Part shown: one piece after another, positions 7,576 to 17,735 of the stretch
How positions within the stretch are numbered: the stretch's first letter is position 1
How the letters are laid out: each line of letters starts with the position of its first letter
DNA from: S012-113 sp965368405
Lineage (GTDB): Bacteria > Bacteroidota > Bacteroidia > Cytophagales > Cyclobacteriaceae
Reading direction: 5' to 3'
DNA length: 47,210 nt
Assembly (NCBI GenBank): GCA_965368405.1
Contig: CBDUMS010000016.1
Location: forward strand, 1 to 47,210
Translations under genes and position numbers: made by a program
The notes under the pieces: model-generated
What the model saw: only the letters and a program-made list of their open reading frames with translations
Told to the model about the DNA's origin: nothing
Database searches by the model: none

Positions 7576-10128
7576 GTGTTTCAGAGCCCAAAGCAGTTTT
7601 CTTTCCTCTTTTTAATGGTCGTTCTCCTTGGCCTGCAGGGTTGTTCATCCGAAAGTACCGCACCACTTAATAAAGCCTTTCATAATACAACGTCAAGATA
7701 TAATGCATATTTCATTGGGCTACAAAGATTAGAGGAAGTTGAAACCTCCATCTGGGCTGCACTCAAGCCTGATTATAACCATATCCTTCACATTTACCCC
7801 CCTCTGGACTCTACGATGGCTACCGCTTATAAAGACCAGCTAGAGGATTGCATTAAAAAAGCATCGATTGTAATTCAGTATCATCAAAATAGTAAATGGG
7901 TCGACGATAGCTATAATCTAATTGGAAGAGCACGAATGTATGGTTACGATTTCCCTAATGCTGTTACCACCTTTAAATATGTAAATACCGAAGGGGAGAA
8001 CGTAGATGCCCGCCATTGGGCGATTGTTAACCTGATGCGGGTCTTTGTAGAAAACGGAGAATGGGCAAATGCTGAAGAGGCCTCGGATTACCTTGAGGAC
8101 CAGCAGTTAAATAAGAAGAACCTTAAGGAACTCTATTTAACGAGGGCTTACTTCTATCAAGTATTAGATGATAAGGATAAACTAGTGCGAAATCTTGTTT
8201 TGGCAGATCCGCTACTAGCAAGAGCCGAACGAGCCCGGTATTATTTTATTATTGGACAAGTATATCAGGAAATCGGCTTTGGCGCCGCTGCCTATGAGTA
8301 TTATCGTAAATGTCTCAGCAGTAACCCCAGCTATGAACTATCATTTTATGCAAAATTAAATATTGCTCAAGTTACCGAATTGGAAGACAGTAAGGATCTG
8401 AAAAAGGTCAGAAAATATTTCAAAAAGCTGGTTAAGGATGAAAAAAATATCGATTTCAAAGATAGAATCTACTACGAGTGGGGCAAGTTCGAGCTAAAAC
8501 AAGATCATTTACCTGAAGCTATGAGCTATTTCAACCTATCCATTCAAAATAGCATTTCAGATAATCGTCAAAAAGGGGTTTCTTACATAAGTCTTGGTGA
8601 AATTTACTACGATACCCTAAAAGATTATAGTTTGGCACAGGCGTATTACGATAGCGCTGTTAAGGTCCTCCCGGCCACCTACGAGTTCTATAATGCTACC
8701 AAGCGCCGAGCAGAAGTACTTACCGATTTTGTTACTCAAATAAATACCATTGCATTACAAGATAGTCTATTAAGTTTGGCAGAAATGGATTCTTCTGAGG
8801 TGATGAATATCTTTATTACCAAAGCTACTCTAGAACAAGACGCCATAGAGCTAGCAGAAGAAACCAAGATAAAAGAAGAACGTAGAGAACGAGTAGGAAG
8901 CCTCTCCAGCTTTGATCAGCCAACAGGTGTCGGCACATCAACCTGGTATTTTAGCAATCAATCGGCAGTGGCATCTGGCAGAACCAGTTTTAGACAAACC
9001 TGGGGAACGCGTGATCTCGAAGACCATTGGAGAAGATCCATTAAGCAAGTAGATGCCCTTGCTGCGGGTGCTGGTGAGAATGAAACAGATGAGACTACAG
9101 GACCAACTACGGTAGAACTTAGTAGAGATCAAATAATAATGAATGCAGCTAATGGCATGTACGGAGCACTTCCGCTCACAGAAACAGCTAAGGACGCCGC
9201 GAATAAAGCCCTTGAAAATGCTTATTATGTTTTAGGTAAGCTCTATTATTTCGACTTGAATGAGAAAGAGAACTCTATAGATGCATTTACTACTTTGCAT
9301 GTAGATTATCCTGAGTCTGAGTATGCTGCCGAGACCTATTATTTGCTCTACCTAATTCATAAAGAACTTGCTCAAACTGAAGATGCAGAAAAGGTGTCAG
9401 ACTATATGCATGAGGTGATGCCCAATTCGCTTTATACCAAACTAATTGATAACCCGGACTACGAAGAAGAAAGTAATCTTGCCAACGAAAAGTTAGTAGG
9501 TAAGTATAAAGATGTTTATGCTTTGTACCTTAATAATGAACTTGATAGCGCATATTCCATTATTAATTCCCTCTTAGAAACCTACCCTGATGTATCTTTT
9601 TCGGCAAATCTGAGATTGCTTCAAATCTTAATAATTGGAAAAACCCAACCATTAGCAGATTACCAACTCGAGTTGCAAGAATTTATTGAATTATACCCCG
9701 ATCACGAATTAAACGCTTATGCCCAAGAGCTTTTAACGGCTTCTAAAACTTATCGTAGTAACCTCGTAAAATTAAAAGCAGCTGAGTTTTTTGTTTCTAA
9801 GACAGGAGACTTCTTCTACGTAGTGGTCTCGAGAAATGATTCAACTGAGTCTAAAGAATCAATACTAGAGAACCTCGTTCAGCAATCCTTTAATAATCAG
9901 AATCTTGAAATAGGTACGCTAACCATGTCAGATTCTGTAAAGCTTACAGTGGTGGAACCTTTCAAATCTAAAGACGACGCCCTGCTGTTTCTAGACAGTT
10001 CTAAATCAGAACAATTATTCGATGAACTGAAAAATCCTTACTTTGTAATATCAGAATCAAATTTTGATATACTTTATAAGTCGAAAGAACTTGAAGCATA
10101 TCTGGTGTTTTATCGCGAGCATTTCTAA
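7576..10128 (+). CDS. porW/sprE: Type IX secretion system lipoprotein PorW/SprE (TPR protein)
   Basis: An 850-residue lipoprotein. The GTG start opens a signal peptide ending in the lipobox LQGC, with the lipidated Cys at residue 23. The following stretch KAFHNTTSRYNAYFIGLQRL is the hallmark of PorW/SprE proteins. TPR-like helical repeats run through most of residues 90-390 and 540-720, separated by a low-complexity linker. In this family the protein is needed for type IX secretion and gliding and has been proposed to connect the PorK/N ring with the outer-membrane channel. Here it heads a plus-strand operon with PBP1A and uvrC, close to but divergent from the porP-gldKLMN cluster. Confidence 0.9.
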   Translation: MFQSPKQFSFLFLMVVLLGLQGCSSESTAPLNKAFHNTTSRYNAYFIGLQRLEEVETSIWAALKPDYNHILHIYPPLDSTMATAYKDQLEDCIKKASIVIQYHQNSKWVDDSYNLIGRARMYGYDFPNAVTTFKYVNTEGENVDARHWAIVNLMRVFVENGEWANAEEASDYLEDQQLNKKNLKELYLTRAYFYQVLDDKDKLVRNLVLADPLLARAERARYYFIIGQVYQEIGFGAAAYEYYRKCLSSNPSYELSFYAKLNIAQVTELEDSKDLKKVRKYFKKLVKDEKNIDFKDRIYYEWGKFELKQDHLPEAMSYFNLSIQNSISDNRQKGVSYISLGEIYYDTLKDYSLAQAYYDSAVKVLPATYEFYNATKRRAEVLTDFVTQINTIALQDSLLSLAEMDSSEVMNIFITKATLEQDAIELAEETKIKEERRERVGSLSSFDQPTGVGTSTWYFSNQSAVASGRTSFRQTWGTRDLEDHWRRSIKQVDALAAGAGENETDETTGPTTVELSRDQIIMNAANGMYGALPLTETAKDAANKALENAYYVLGKLYYFDLNEKENSIDAFTTLHVDYPESEYAAETYYLLYLIHKELAQTEDAEKVSDYMHEVMPNSLYTKLIDNPDYEEESNLANEKLVGKYKDVYALYLNNELDSAYSIINSLLETYPDVSFSANLRLLQILIIGKTQPLADYQLELQEFIELYPDHELNAYAQELLTASKTYRSNLVKLKAAEFFVSKTGDFFYVVVSRNDSTESKESILENLVQQSFNNQNLEIGTLTMSDSVKLTVVEPFKSKDDALLFLDSSKSEQLFDELKNPYFVISESNFDILYKSKELEAYLVFYREHF

Positions 10129-10155
10129 TTTAGAATGTTGGTAGCAACTAATTGA

Positions 10156-12444
10156 ATGAAAAAGAAGATAATAATTGGAATTTGGCTGGCGTTTTTTGGA
10201 CTCTTTGTAGGGGTTCCTGTTTATATTACTGCTGTAAGTAACGACTTTCTAGGCCTTTTCGGTGGGATGCCTAGCTTAGCGCAACTCGAAAATCCTGAGA
10301 ATGATTTGTCCTCTACACTTTATTATGCCAATGGGGAGCAAATGGGCAAGTATTTCAGGACCAATAGGAGTCAGGTAAGTTTCGCGAATATGTCTGAAGA
10401 ATTGCGAACAACACTTATTGTTTCTGAGGATCATAGATATTTTAATCATTCTGGGCTGGATCTAATAGCATACCTGAGAGTTATAAAGGGACTAATTACC
10501 TTTAACCCTGCCGGAGGTGGGAGCACAATTACACAGCAGTTAGCCAAGAAACTATATGCAACTCGGGGACCTGAAATGGAAGGATCTCTTGCTCGTTTAG
10601 GGTCTATCCCAAGGTTGATAATCTCAAAAACCAAAGAATGGATTATTGCCGTTCAGTTAGAAAAGACTTTCACAAAAGAAGAAATAGCCGCTTTATATCT
10701 AAATACAGTAGATTTTGGAAGTAATGCATTTGGTATAAAAGCTGCCTCTGAGACATTCTTTGGCAAGGAGGCCAACGAGTTAAACTATCAGGAATCGGCA
10801 ACACTAATTGGCTTGTTACAAGGCGTGACACGGTTCAGTCCAATCCTGAATTATGAGAATTCTGTTAGTAAACGAAACGAGGTTCTTTCGAAATTAAGGA
10901 GAGATGAAATATTAAGTAAAGAGGAACTTGACTCCCTTATTGCCTTGCCTATTGATCTCTCGAATTATAAAGTCGCTAGTCAAAATACTGGGCTCGCTAC
11001 ATATTTTAGAGAAGAAATAAAGAATGATTTATTGGCTTTCTGTAAAGAGCGAGACATCGATCTGTTCGAAGCTGGCCTAAAGATTTACACGACCATTGAC
11101 AAAGACTTGCAGACCTATGCCGAAAATGCAATGGCCTGGTGGATGGACTCATTACAAACTACTTTTATAGAGTCATGGAATGGCCAGAACCCTTGGGTGG
11201 ATGAAGATGGTAAAGAAATAAAAGGTTTTCTGGATATTGTAGTTAAACGTACCGACCACTATCGTAAACTAGCCAGAAGATATGGTAGTGACTCAGATTC
11301 GATTGAAATCATATTAAATACCCCAAAAGAAATGCGGGTTTTCTCCTGGGGTGGCGAAATCGATACAGTAATGTCGCCAATGGATTCTCTGGCCTACTTT
11401 AAAAAGTTTCTTCAAGCAGGATTTATGGCAATGGACCCCCATTCAGGTCATATAAAAGCCTGGGTAGGCGGTATAAATTATCGATACTTTAAGTACGACC
11501 ATGTAAGGCAAGGAAAGAATCAACCCGGATCTACTTTTAAACCAATAGTCTACGCTACTGCAATTGAGAACGGCTATTACCCATGTTACGAAGTTGTAGA
11601 TGAGCGAAGAACATATCAGACAGGAAGTAACCCGCCAACCTGGTCACCTGAAAATGCCAATATGAAGTTTACTGGAGAAAATGTTACCATAAGACAAGGT
11701 TTAGCACGCTCCATGAATTCAGTTACAGCCCGAATTATGAGTTTAATCGGGCCAGAGAATGTGGTAGCTAAAGGCAGATCTTTGGGCATAGAAAGCCCTT
11801 TAGCGCCAGTGTTATCACTTGCCTTGGGTGTTAGTGATGTATCGGTGTACGAATTGGTTGGGGCCTATAGTGCCTTTGCTAATGGTGGTACATGGACAAA
11901 ACCATTCTACATTGCAAGAATTGAAAATAAGAATGGTGAAGTGATACAAAATTTCGTGCCGCAACAGAAACAGGCACTAAGTGAGCAAGATGCCTATCTT
12001 ATGCTTCATATGTTGCAAGGAACCGTTGAAGAAAGTGGTGGCACAGCACGAGCTCTTGACTATTTCTGGCAATTGACTGGTGGAAATAATGAGATTGGAG
12101 CTAAAACAGGTACAACACAAAATTATTCCGATGGCTGGTTCATGGGAGTAACAAAGGACCTCGTTGCAGGTGTATGGGTAGGCGGAGATGATAGAGCAAT
12201 CCACTTCCCAAGTATAAAGTATGGGCAAGGCGCTTATATGGCGCTGCCGATATGGGCAAAGTTTATGACCGAAGTATATAATAACGATTCGCTAGGCTAC
12301 GAAAAAGGCCCATTTAAGAAGCCAAGAAGTCCTATTAATGTTACCCTCGACTGTTCTAAATATGGGCTGAATAAAGCTGATTCGCTCCTTAAGCAAAAGC
12401 TAGATTCCCTCAAAGTTACCCTCGACGAAGACGACATAATGTAA
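10156..12444 (+). CDS. Penicillin-binding protein 1A, bifunctional transglycosylase/transpeptidase
   Basis: A 762-residue class A PBP that polymerises glycan strands and cross-links peptides at the periplasmic face. One N-terminal membrane helix (about 5-25) is followed by a GT51 domain with catalytic Glu91 in SEDHRYFNHSG and the GGGSTITQQLAKKLY motif. The transpeptidase domain has the active serine S459 in GSTFK, SMN as the second motif, and K650-T-G in GAKTGTT. All three active-site motifs are intact. It lies 27 bases after porW and one base before uvrC, so the three are probably cotranscribed. The function is clear; the exact ortholog name (mrcA or ponA) is not. Confidence 0.95.
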   Translation: MKKKIIIGIWLAFFGLFVGVPVYITAVSNDFLGLFGGMPSLAQLENPENDLSSTLYYANGEQMGKYFRTNRSQVSFANMSEELRTTLIVSEDHRYFNHSGLDLIAYLRVIKGLITFNPAGGGSTITQQLAKKLYATRGPEMEGSLARLGSIPRLIISKTKEWIIAVQLEKTFTKEEIAALYLNTVDFGSNAFGIKAASETFFGKEANELNYQESATLIGLLQGVTRFSPILNYENSVSKRNEVLSKLRRDEILSKEELDSLIALPIDLSNYKVASQNTGLATYFREEIKNDLLAFCKERDIDLFEAGLKIYTTIDKDLQTYAENAMAWWMDSLQTTFIESWNGQNPWVDEDGKEIKGFLDIVVKRTDHYRKLARRYGSDSDSIEIILNTPKEMRVFSWGGEIDTVMSPMDSLAYFKKFLQAGFMAMDPHSGHIKAWVGGINYRYFKYDHVRQGKNQPGSTFKPIVYATAIENGYYPCYEVVDERRTYQTGSNPPTWSPENANMKFTGENVTIRQGLARSMNSVTARIMSLIGPENVVAKGRSLGIESPLAPVLSLALGVSDVSVYELVGAYSAFANGGTWTKPFYIARIENKNGEVIQNFVPQQKQALSEQDAYLMLHMLQGTVEESGGTARALDYFWQLTGGNNEIGAKTGTTQNYSDGWFMGVTKDLVAGVWVGGDDRAIHFPSIKYGQGAYMALPIWAKFMTEVYNNDSLGYEKGPFKKPRSPINVTLDCSKYGLNKADSLLKQKLDSLKVTLDEDDIM

Positions 12445-12445
12445 A

Positions 12446-14236
12446 ATGAAGGTTGAGCCAGAAGAAACCAGCCTACTCCCCCAATCGCCCGGAATTTATA
12501 AATACCTCAATAAGCAGGGAAAGCTTATCTATGTTGGGAAGGCTAAAAACCTTAGAAAGAGGGTAAAGAGTTATTTTGTTGGCAAGAAAGGTCATAACAA
12601 AAAGACCAAAAAACTTATTTCAGAAATCGCGGAGATAGATGTAGTTATTACGCCTACGGAGTTCGATGCCCTGTTGCTCGAAAACAATCTAATTAAGGTT
12701 AACCAGCCTAAATACAACATCCTATTAAAAGACGACAAGACTTTTCCGTATATCTGTGTTTCTAATGAAAGGTTTCCGCGGATCTATTCCACTCGTCAAT
12801 TCAATAAAAACAAAGGCACTTATTATGGACCATATACACATGTGCCGGCTATGCACTCCGTGCTTAAACTAATACAGCAACTGTACACGATTCGAAACTG
12901 TAAGTACAATTTATCTGAAAAAAATGTTGCCGAGAAGAAATACAAGATATGCCTGGAGTATCATATTGGTAATTGTAAAGGACCCTGCGAAGGGTTACAG
13001 GAAGAACAGGATTACCTCGATGATGTACAACAAGCAGAACAAATATTGAAAGGGAATCTATCTGTTGTTAAGAAATACTTTAAAGACCAGATGCAAAATG
13101 CCGCCGCCAATCTTGAGTTTGAGGTTGCGCAAACCGCTAAGGAAAAGCTACTGCACCTCGAGCAGTTTGCTGAAAAAACGATTGTGGTTAATCCCAAATT
13201 AGGTGATTTGCATATCGTTACCATTATCGCAGATGACCCTGCATGTATTATCAATTATATGTATGTAAAACAGGGTGCAATTATTCAGAGTCAAACCAAG
13301 GTGGTTAAAAATCAACTTGAACTGCCCATAGATCAGGTACTCCAAGCAACATTAGGGCAGCTTATTAATCTAGAGTCTCTCGACCATAAAATTCAGATCA
13401 TTACTAATGTTGAACTACCCGAGCTATCGAATCAGATTGAAATAACTGTACCGCAAATTGGTGATAAACGCAAATTGGTAGAACTATCATTAAAAAACGC
13501 CTTCAGCCTTAAAAAGGAACGCAAGGATCGAGATGAGAAACCGAATCGAGGCAATTTTGCGATGCATCAACTCATGGAAGACCTATCGCTAACCAAACTA
13601 CCCGAGCATATAGAGTGTTTCGATAACTCAAATCTACAGGGGACCAACCCTGTGGCATCCATGGTTTGCTTTAAAGACGGCAAACCGAGTAAGAAAGACT
13701 ATCGGAAATATAATATCAAGACAGTTGTTGGCCCTGATGATTTTGCATCTATGTATGAGGTGGTCTCAAGGCGATATAAACGATTAGTAGATGAGAAGCA
13801 GCCGTTACCCGACCTCATATTAATTGATGGTGGCAAAGGGCAGCTGAGCTCAGCTGTAAAAGCACTAAAAGATCTAAACATCTATGGAGAGGTTGCTATA
13901 GCAGGCATAGCTAAAAGGCTTGAGGAGATCTATGTTCCTGGTGATTCTTTGCCACTTTTGATTTCAAAGAAGTCTTATTCCTTAAATTTACTACAACGTC
14001 TTCGTGATGAGGCTCATCGTTTTGCCATTACATTTCATAGAACTAAAAGAAGCCAGGTTTTCGCAACAGGGATAGCAAATATCTCAGGAATTGGGGAGCA
14101 TACGGCATCAAAACTATTAAAGCACTTTAAATCGATAAAAAAAATAAAGGAGGCCGATCCTTCGGAGTTGCAAAAAGTTGTAGGACCCTCGAAGACCAAC
14201 CTTATTCTAGAGGCCATAAAAAAAGGCTCTATCTAA
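12446..14236 (+). CDS. uvrC: UvrABC excinuclease subunit C
   Basis: Nuclease of nucleotide excision repair, making both incisions around a lesion. The 596-residue product has the N-terminal GIY-YIG domain (PGIYKYLNKQGKLIYVGKAK, residues 15-34), a cysteine cluster typical of many UvrC proteins (CLEYHIGNCKGPC), a UvrB-binding helical hairpin near residues 200-235, the RNase H-like domain with ECFDNSNLQGTNPVASMV and LILIDGGKGQL, and a C-terminal helix-hairpin-helix region (ISGIGEHTASKLLKHF). Its ATG is one base after the PBP1A stop. The 3' end overlaps a hairpin serving gldN. Its partner uvrA is also in this window, in a separate operon. Confidence 0.97.
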   Translation: MKVEPEETSLLPQSPGIYKYLNKQGKLIYVGKAKNLRKRVKSYFVGKKGHNKKTKKLISEIAEIDVVITPTEFDALLLENNLIKVNQPKYNILLKDDKTFPYICVSNERFPRIYSTRQFNKNKGTYYGPYTHVPAMHSVLKLIQQLYTIRNCKYNLSEKNVAEKKYKICLEYHIGNCKGPCEGLQEEQDYLDDVQQAEQILKGNLSVVKKYFKDQMQNAAANLEFEVAQTAKEKLLHLEQFAEKTIVVNPKLGDLHIVTIIADDPACIINYMYVKQGAIIQSQTKVVKNQLELPIDQVLQATLGQLINLESLDHKIQIITNVELPELSNQIEITVPQIGDKRKLVELSLKNAFSLKKERKDRDEKPNRGNFAMHQLMEDLSLTKLPEHIECFDNSNLQGTNPVASMVCFKDGKPSKKDYRKYNIKTVVGPDDFASMYEVVSRRYKRLVDEKQPLPDLILIDGGKGQLSSAVKALKDLNIYGEVAIAGIAKRLEEIYVPGDSLPLLISKKSYSLNLLQRLRDEAHRFAITFHRTKRSQVFATGIANISGIGEHTASKLLKHFKSIKKIKEADPSELQKVVGPSKTNLILEAIKKGSI

Positions 14237-14249
14237 CGATAGAACCTTT
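14222..14249 (-). terminator. Terminator of the gldKLMN operon, overlapping the uvrC 3' end
   Basis: AAAGGCTCTATC (14222-14233) pairs with GATAGAACCTTT (14238-14249), with one C/A mismatch and a TAAC loop. On the minus strand the stem is followed by a run of T (complement of the A-run at 14216-14221), giving a good terminator for gldN. The uvrC stop codon is partly in the loop; on the plus strand the tail CTTTCTATTCTT is weaker but may allow bidirectional use. Confidence 0.65.
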
Positions 14250-14272
14250 CTATTCTTGATAAACTAAACTTC

Positions 14273-15223
14273 CTAGTACGACCAGAGATTGTGTTCCCTC
14301 TCCAGCATTTTCATTCTTAAGGTTTCGGCTCCGATTAAGCCAGCCTTTAACGAAGGCTCGCCTTTTTCATTAACGCCATAGATATCCTGAATGGTTAAGT
14401 CTTCAGGGTTATCAACTTTATAAAGTTCACCGTGGAATAACCTTAGTAAAAAGGCATCCGCAAGGTTTCTGTTCTCAGCACTATTATATTGATTATACCA
14501 AAGGGCCTTCTCTGGATGCTCTCTAAAGAACTTCTCCAAATCTTTATAGGCAAATGTTGCTACGAAATAATTAGCTCCATCTGGGGTAAAATCACCCGTT
14601 GCTATCAACTTAATTGACTGAATGTCGTTAAACTGACGCGCACGTCGCTTATCGAATATAACATCTTCCATTACCTCAATCATGGTAATTTCAGACGGCA
14701 TGTAGCTTTCAGCTTGAACACCTGCCCAAGGAGCCCAGAAATCAGTTTCTGATTCGGGGTTCATTGCGATGTTATCATCTTTAAGACTAATATAATTTTT
14801 GCCATTATATTCTACTGTTTCATCCGAAACGTACGGAAAATCAGGCTCATATAATGGTTGTACCTCCTGAACGATTTGCGAAGGGTCGGTTTTGAACAAT
14901 CTGTTCATAAACTGCTCTTTCGTCATTACTGTATCAAGCTCACCTAATCCAGGTTCTGCATTATAATACGTTGTAATTTCATCGTTCTTTACGGCTTCTA
15001 TCAGAACCTTAGTGAATTCTCTGCTTTTTGAAAAGAACCCTTTATTCTGCTTTTGTGCTAAGTCTACCCTAGTCCATGTACGTTGCTTGTAAAGCTGCTC
15101 ATAGTAAGGGATGGCATTTACCGACTTATCATTTGCATAGGATACGCCTTCCTGGGCCATTGACGAAAATGCCAATCCAACAACCAGTGCAAGTATTATT
15201 AGTGTTCTATTCAATTTATTCAT
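14273..15223 (-). CDS. gldN: Gliding motility/T9SS protein GldN (PorN)
   Basis: A 316-residue exported protein with a signal peptide ending in SMAQE (about residue 23). GldN/PorN forms the periplasmic ring with lipoprotein GldK/PorK in the type IX system. It is the last gene after gldK, gldL and gldM, the canonical order, 9 bases behind gldM. Family features include VLIEAVKNDEITTYYN (residues 73-88), ITMIEVMEDVIFDKRRAR and KALWYNQYNSAENRNLADAF. An odd point is residues 124-166: the pattern of Tyr, V.YNGKNY, Asn-Pro and DFW looks like a CBM5/12-type carbohydrate-binding module set into the protein. A paralogue with two such modules lies at 40629. Confidence 0.93.
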   Translation of the reverse strand: MNKLNRTLIILALVVGLAFSSMAQEGVSYANDKSVNAIPYYEQLYKQRTWTRVDLAQKQNKGFFSKSREFTKVLIEAVKNDEITTYYNAEPGLGELDTVMTKEQFMNRLFKTDPSQIVQEVQPLYEPDFPYVSDETVEYNGKNYISLKDDNIAMNPESETDFWAPWAGVQAESYMPSEITMIEVMEDVIFDKRRARQFNDIQSIKLIATGDFTPDGANYFVATFAYKDLEKFFREHPEKALWYNQYNSAENRNLADAFLLRLFHGELYKVDNPEDLTIQDIYGVNEKGEPSLKAGLIGAETLRMKMLEREHNLWSY

Positions 15224-15232
15224 ATTAAAGAA

Positions 15233-16849
15233 TTATTGCGTTACAAGGACCTTATAGATTTCATTTCTAACTGGTACCCTTTCTGACTTATTCTGGAAAT
15301 TAACACGTACTACTTGATTAATAGTAAATACATATAAGTCTCCTTTACGAGCTTCTGCAGCAAATGCTGACAAGTTAATCTTACTTGTTTTAAACACTTG
15401 TCGTTTACGAGGGTCACCATTACGAATAAGCTTTACTTCTATTTCTCTTATTCTATAACGTGCGTCCTTAGGAACATCTTGTGCAAAACTTGGTTCAGCT
15501 ACAGCATCAATTGTAACCTGACGGAAAGATTTAGACTTAACACCGTCTACAATATTACCTGCAGCGCTTGGTATTTTGATATCGTAAGATGGCTTAGGGA
15601 TATCTTTAACCGTAAACGTTTTAGTACCAATAAGCGAGCCATTACTCTTTACTGTCATAACAACTTTACCTCTCGTTGCAGGAATAATAGTTACTTCTCC
15701 TTTTCCTCCACCAGCAACGGTTGCTGCATTTGTACAAGAGATCGATGGGTTATAGCTATTACCTAATGATGGTACCTGAACACTAAGTGAGTTACCGCAA
15801 TTTTTCCATAATGCAGAAAGAGCAGCTGAGGCGATCATAATCGTAGGCTTAGCTACGAAATACTCAACGCTTTGCTTGTACTCCTGTCCATTAAGTTCAA
15901 TGGTCGCTTCAAAAGTTTTGCGGGCCATATTGGTTTTACTATCGTATCCACCACCTGATGCGGTAAATTCGACTTTTCCTTTCTTAATGGAAACTCCTCC
16001 ACCAATGTCTAATGTTTCTTCAGGTAGCTCTTTGCCATTCATATAGAACTTAGGGCTTAGCGCTGCACTTGAAGCGGCAATAAACATCTCAGCATTATAC
16101 TTACCTCCAGCTGCTACAATCTTCGACTCAGGTCTAATGAGTGGAAAAATATCTGTAAATGCTACATCAGCCGCACCTACACTATCAGCCAGAATGTTTA
16201 AAGCGATTCTTTCGTAATTCATCACTTCAGTTTCAAGATAACTAATTGTAGCCATCCCTGCTGCTGTAGGTGTGTTTTCGAAATATAGCTCTGTAAAACG
16301 CTTATCTTTCTGGTTAGGATCATTGGCAAAAACCGGAATCTCTTTAGCATCTTTTGCTAAAGGTTCAAACTTATCTGCATGCTTCGATCCAGTTTTGTCA
16401 ACCAGAAGCGCAGCATAATCATTAAGCATTTTCTCCAACTTTTTACCTTCCCCTTGCTGGATCATCATGGTACTTACCTTATCGTAATCCGCAGATCCAA
16501 TAAGTTTACCAGTTTCCGGGTCTATCCCTCCTGTAATATCAACCATTTTCTTCTTAAGCTCACGAAGTGCTTCCATAACTGAATTAGTCTGGGTTTGAAC
16601 ATCTTTCGCGATATTAAGAATAGCTACTTCTTCTGGTAGATTATTACGTTCGCTTACTTTACTTGAAATATTGCTTACCTGTTGATTATTCTTTTCTTCA
16701 TAATCATTGGCCATTCTTTCTAATGACGCGTTCATGAAGATGAATTTCTCAAGTACGGCATTACTTACTTGCAGTGCTAGAAGCGCTGTAAGCACCAGGT
16801 ACATCATCCCAATCATTTTTTGCCTGGGTGTTTCTTTTCCTCCTGCCAT
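15233..16849 (-). CDS. gldM: Gliding motility/T9SS motor protein GldM (PorM)
   Basis: A 538-residue inner-membrane protein with one N-terminal transmembrane helix (MMYLVLTALLALQV, about 15-28) and a long periplasmic part made of four domains in the family. The arginine of MAGGKETPRQKMIG is residue 9; in Flavobacterium johnsoniae an equivalent Arg interacts with a GldL glutamate in the proton-driven motor. The periplasmic part carries the D1-D4 type beta-rich sequence reaching up to the GldK/N ring. It begins 34 bases after gldL and is close-packed with gldN. No damage is visible. Confidence 0.95.
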   Translation of the reverse strand: MAGGKETPRQKMIGMMYLVLTALLALQVSNAVLEKFIFMNASLERMANDYEEKNNQQVSNISSKVSERNNLPEEVAILNIAKDVQTQTNSVMEALRELKKKMVDITGGIDPETGKLIGSADYDKVSTMMIQQGEGKKLEKMLNDYAALLVDKTGSKHADKFEPLAKDAKEIPVFANDPNQKDKRFTELYFENTPTAAGMATISYLETEVMNYERIALNILADSVGAADVAFTDIFPLIRPESKIVAAGGKYNAEMFIAASSAALSPKFYMNGKELPEETLDIGGGVSIKKGKVEFTASGGGYDSKTNMARKTFEATIELNGQEYKQSVEYFVAKPTIMIASAALSALWKNCGNSLSVQVPSLGNSYNPSISCTNAATVAGGGKGEVTIIPATRGKVVMTVKSNGSLIGTKTFTVKDIPKPSYDIKIPSAAGNIVDGVKSKSFRQVTIDAVAEPSFAQDVPKDARYRIREIEVKLIRNGDPRKRQVFKTSKINLSAFAAEARKGDLYVFTINQVVRVNFQNKSERVPVRNEIYKVLVTQ

Positions 16850-16883
16850 ATATTTATGGTTTTAAATTCAACATTAATTAAAA

Positions 16884-17735
16884 CTATGAGCCTTGCTGGC
16901 CACCACCAACATTACCGCCACTGCCTCTCATAGCAGTAAGCATGCTACCATATACACCATTTAATGATGTAAGGTTGCCGGTAAGTTTCTGCAATTCTTG
17001 AGAGAATTTCTCCGACCCTTTTCCGGCCTTTTCCATACTCTCCATAACACCAGCCACATTCGCATAGAATTTATTCATTGCTTTAAGGTGACTGTTCGCA
17101 TCCTGAAGTTCTAATTCGTAAACTGAATTTAATGCTCCCAAGTTCTTTGTAATATTTTGAACCTGGCTATGGTATTCTTTTGCATCTGTAGAAGCATTCG
17201 CCATTTCTCCCATGGCGCTTGCTGTCTGTGCGTATGATTTGTTCATATCAAGTAGAGCCTTAGAAGCACTACTCACATTCTTTGAGTACTCATCTGTAGC
17301 TACTGCGGCATTAGACAAACTACCCATTGCTTTTACATTATTAGCTAGGCTAGTCATTCCCTTTCCTAATCCATCGATTAATTCTGGTCCTATTTTAGCC
17401 TTTTCTAACATATGATCAAGTTTTTGAGAAGCGCTGTCTCCTTGTCCGCCTGCAGCCCTTACTGCTGGCTTATTCACTGGACCGCTATAGTCATCCGATA
17501 ATTCGGGGTAAACTTTTGACCAGTCTGGCTCAGCATGTGGTGGCTCAAAAGCACTTAAGAAAAATATAACGGCCTCAACACTGAGTCCAATTCCTAGCAT
17601 TACTCCTGCGCCTGGCAAGTGCTGAATCTTAAATAAAGCACCTACAATTACTACTGCTGCACCAATACCGTATATTTTCGGCATTATGGTCTTAAATAGC
17701 AGTTCAGTAAATCCTCCTTTTTTTTGTTTACTCAT
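16884..17735 (-). CDS. gldL: Gliding motility/T9SS motor protein GldL (PorL)
   Basis: A 283-residue inner-membrane protein with two N-terminal helices (about 20-36 and 43-63). Glutamate 54 in GIGLSVEAVIFFLSAFEPP is in the position of the membrane-embedded, proton-linked Glu of the family. GldL pentamers surround a GldM dimer and rotate it using proton motive force. The cytoplasmic tail (about 110-270) is a long, weakly repetitive helical region with Asn, Ala and Met-rich heptads (for example ASKALLDMNKSYAQTASAMG), longer than the tail of shorter GldL proteins. The last residues are Gly-rich. It sits between gldK and gldM in the standard order. Confidence 0.94.
   Translation of the reverse strand: MSKQKKGGFTELLFKTIMPKIYGIGAAVVIVGALFKIQHLPGAGVMLGIGLSVEAVIFFLSAFEPPHAEPDWSKVYPELSDDYSGPVNKPAVRAAGGQGDSASQKLDHMLEKAKIGPELIDGLGKGMTSLANNVKAMGSLSNAAVATDEYSKNVSSASKALLDMNKSYAQTASAMGEMANASTDAKEYHSQVQNITKNLGALNSVYELELQDANSHLKAMNKFYANVAGVMESMEKAGKGSEKFSQELQKLTGNLTSLNGVYGSMLTAMRGSGGNVGGGQQGS

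Noticed and set aside
15398..15766. 122-residue plus-strand frame inside gldM
   Set aside because: Antisense shadow of gldM, with no start context and a composition typical of reverse frames.
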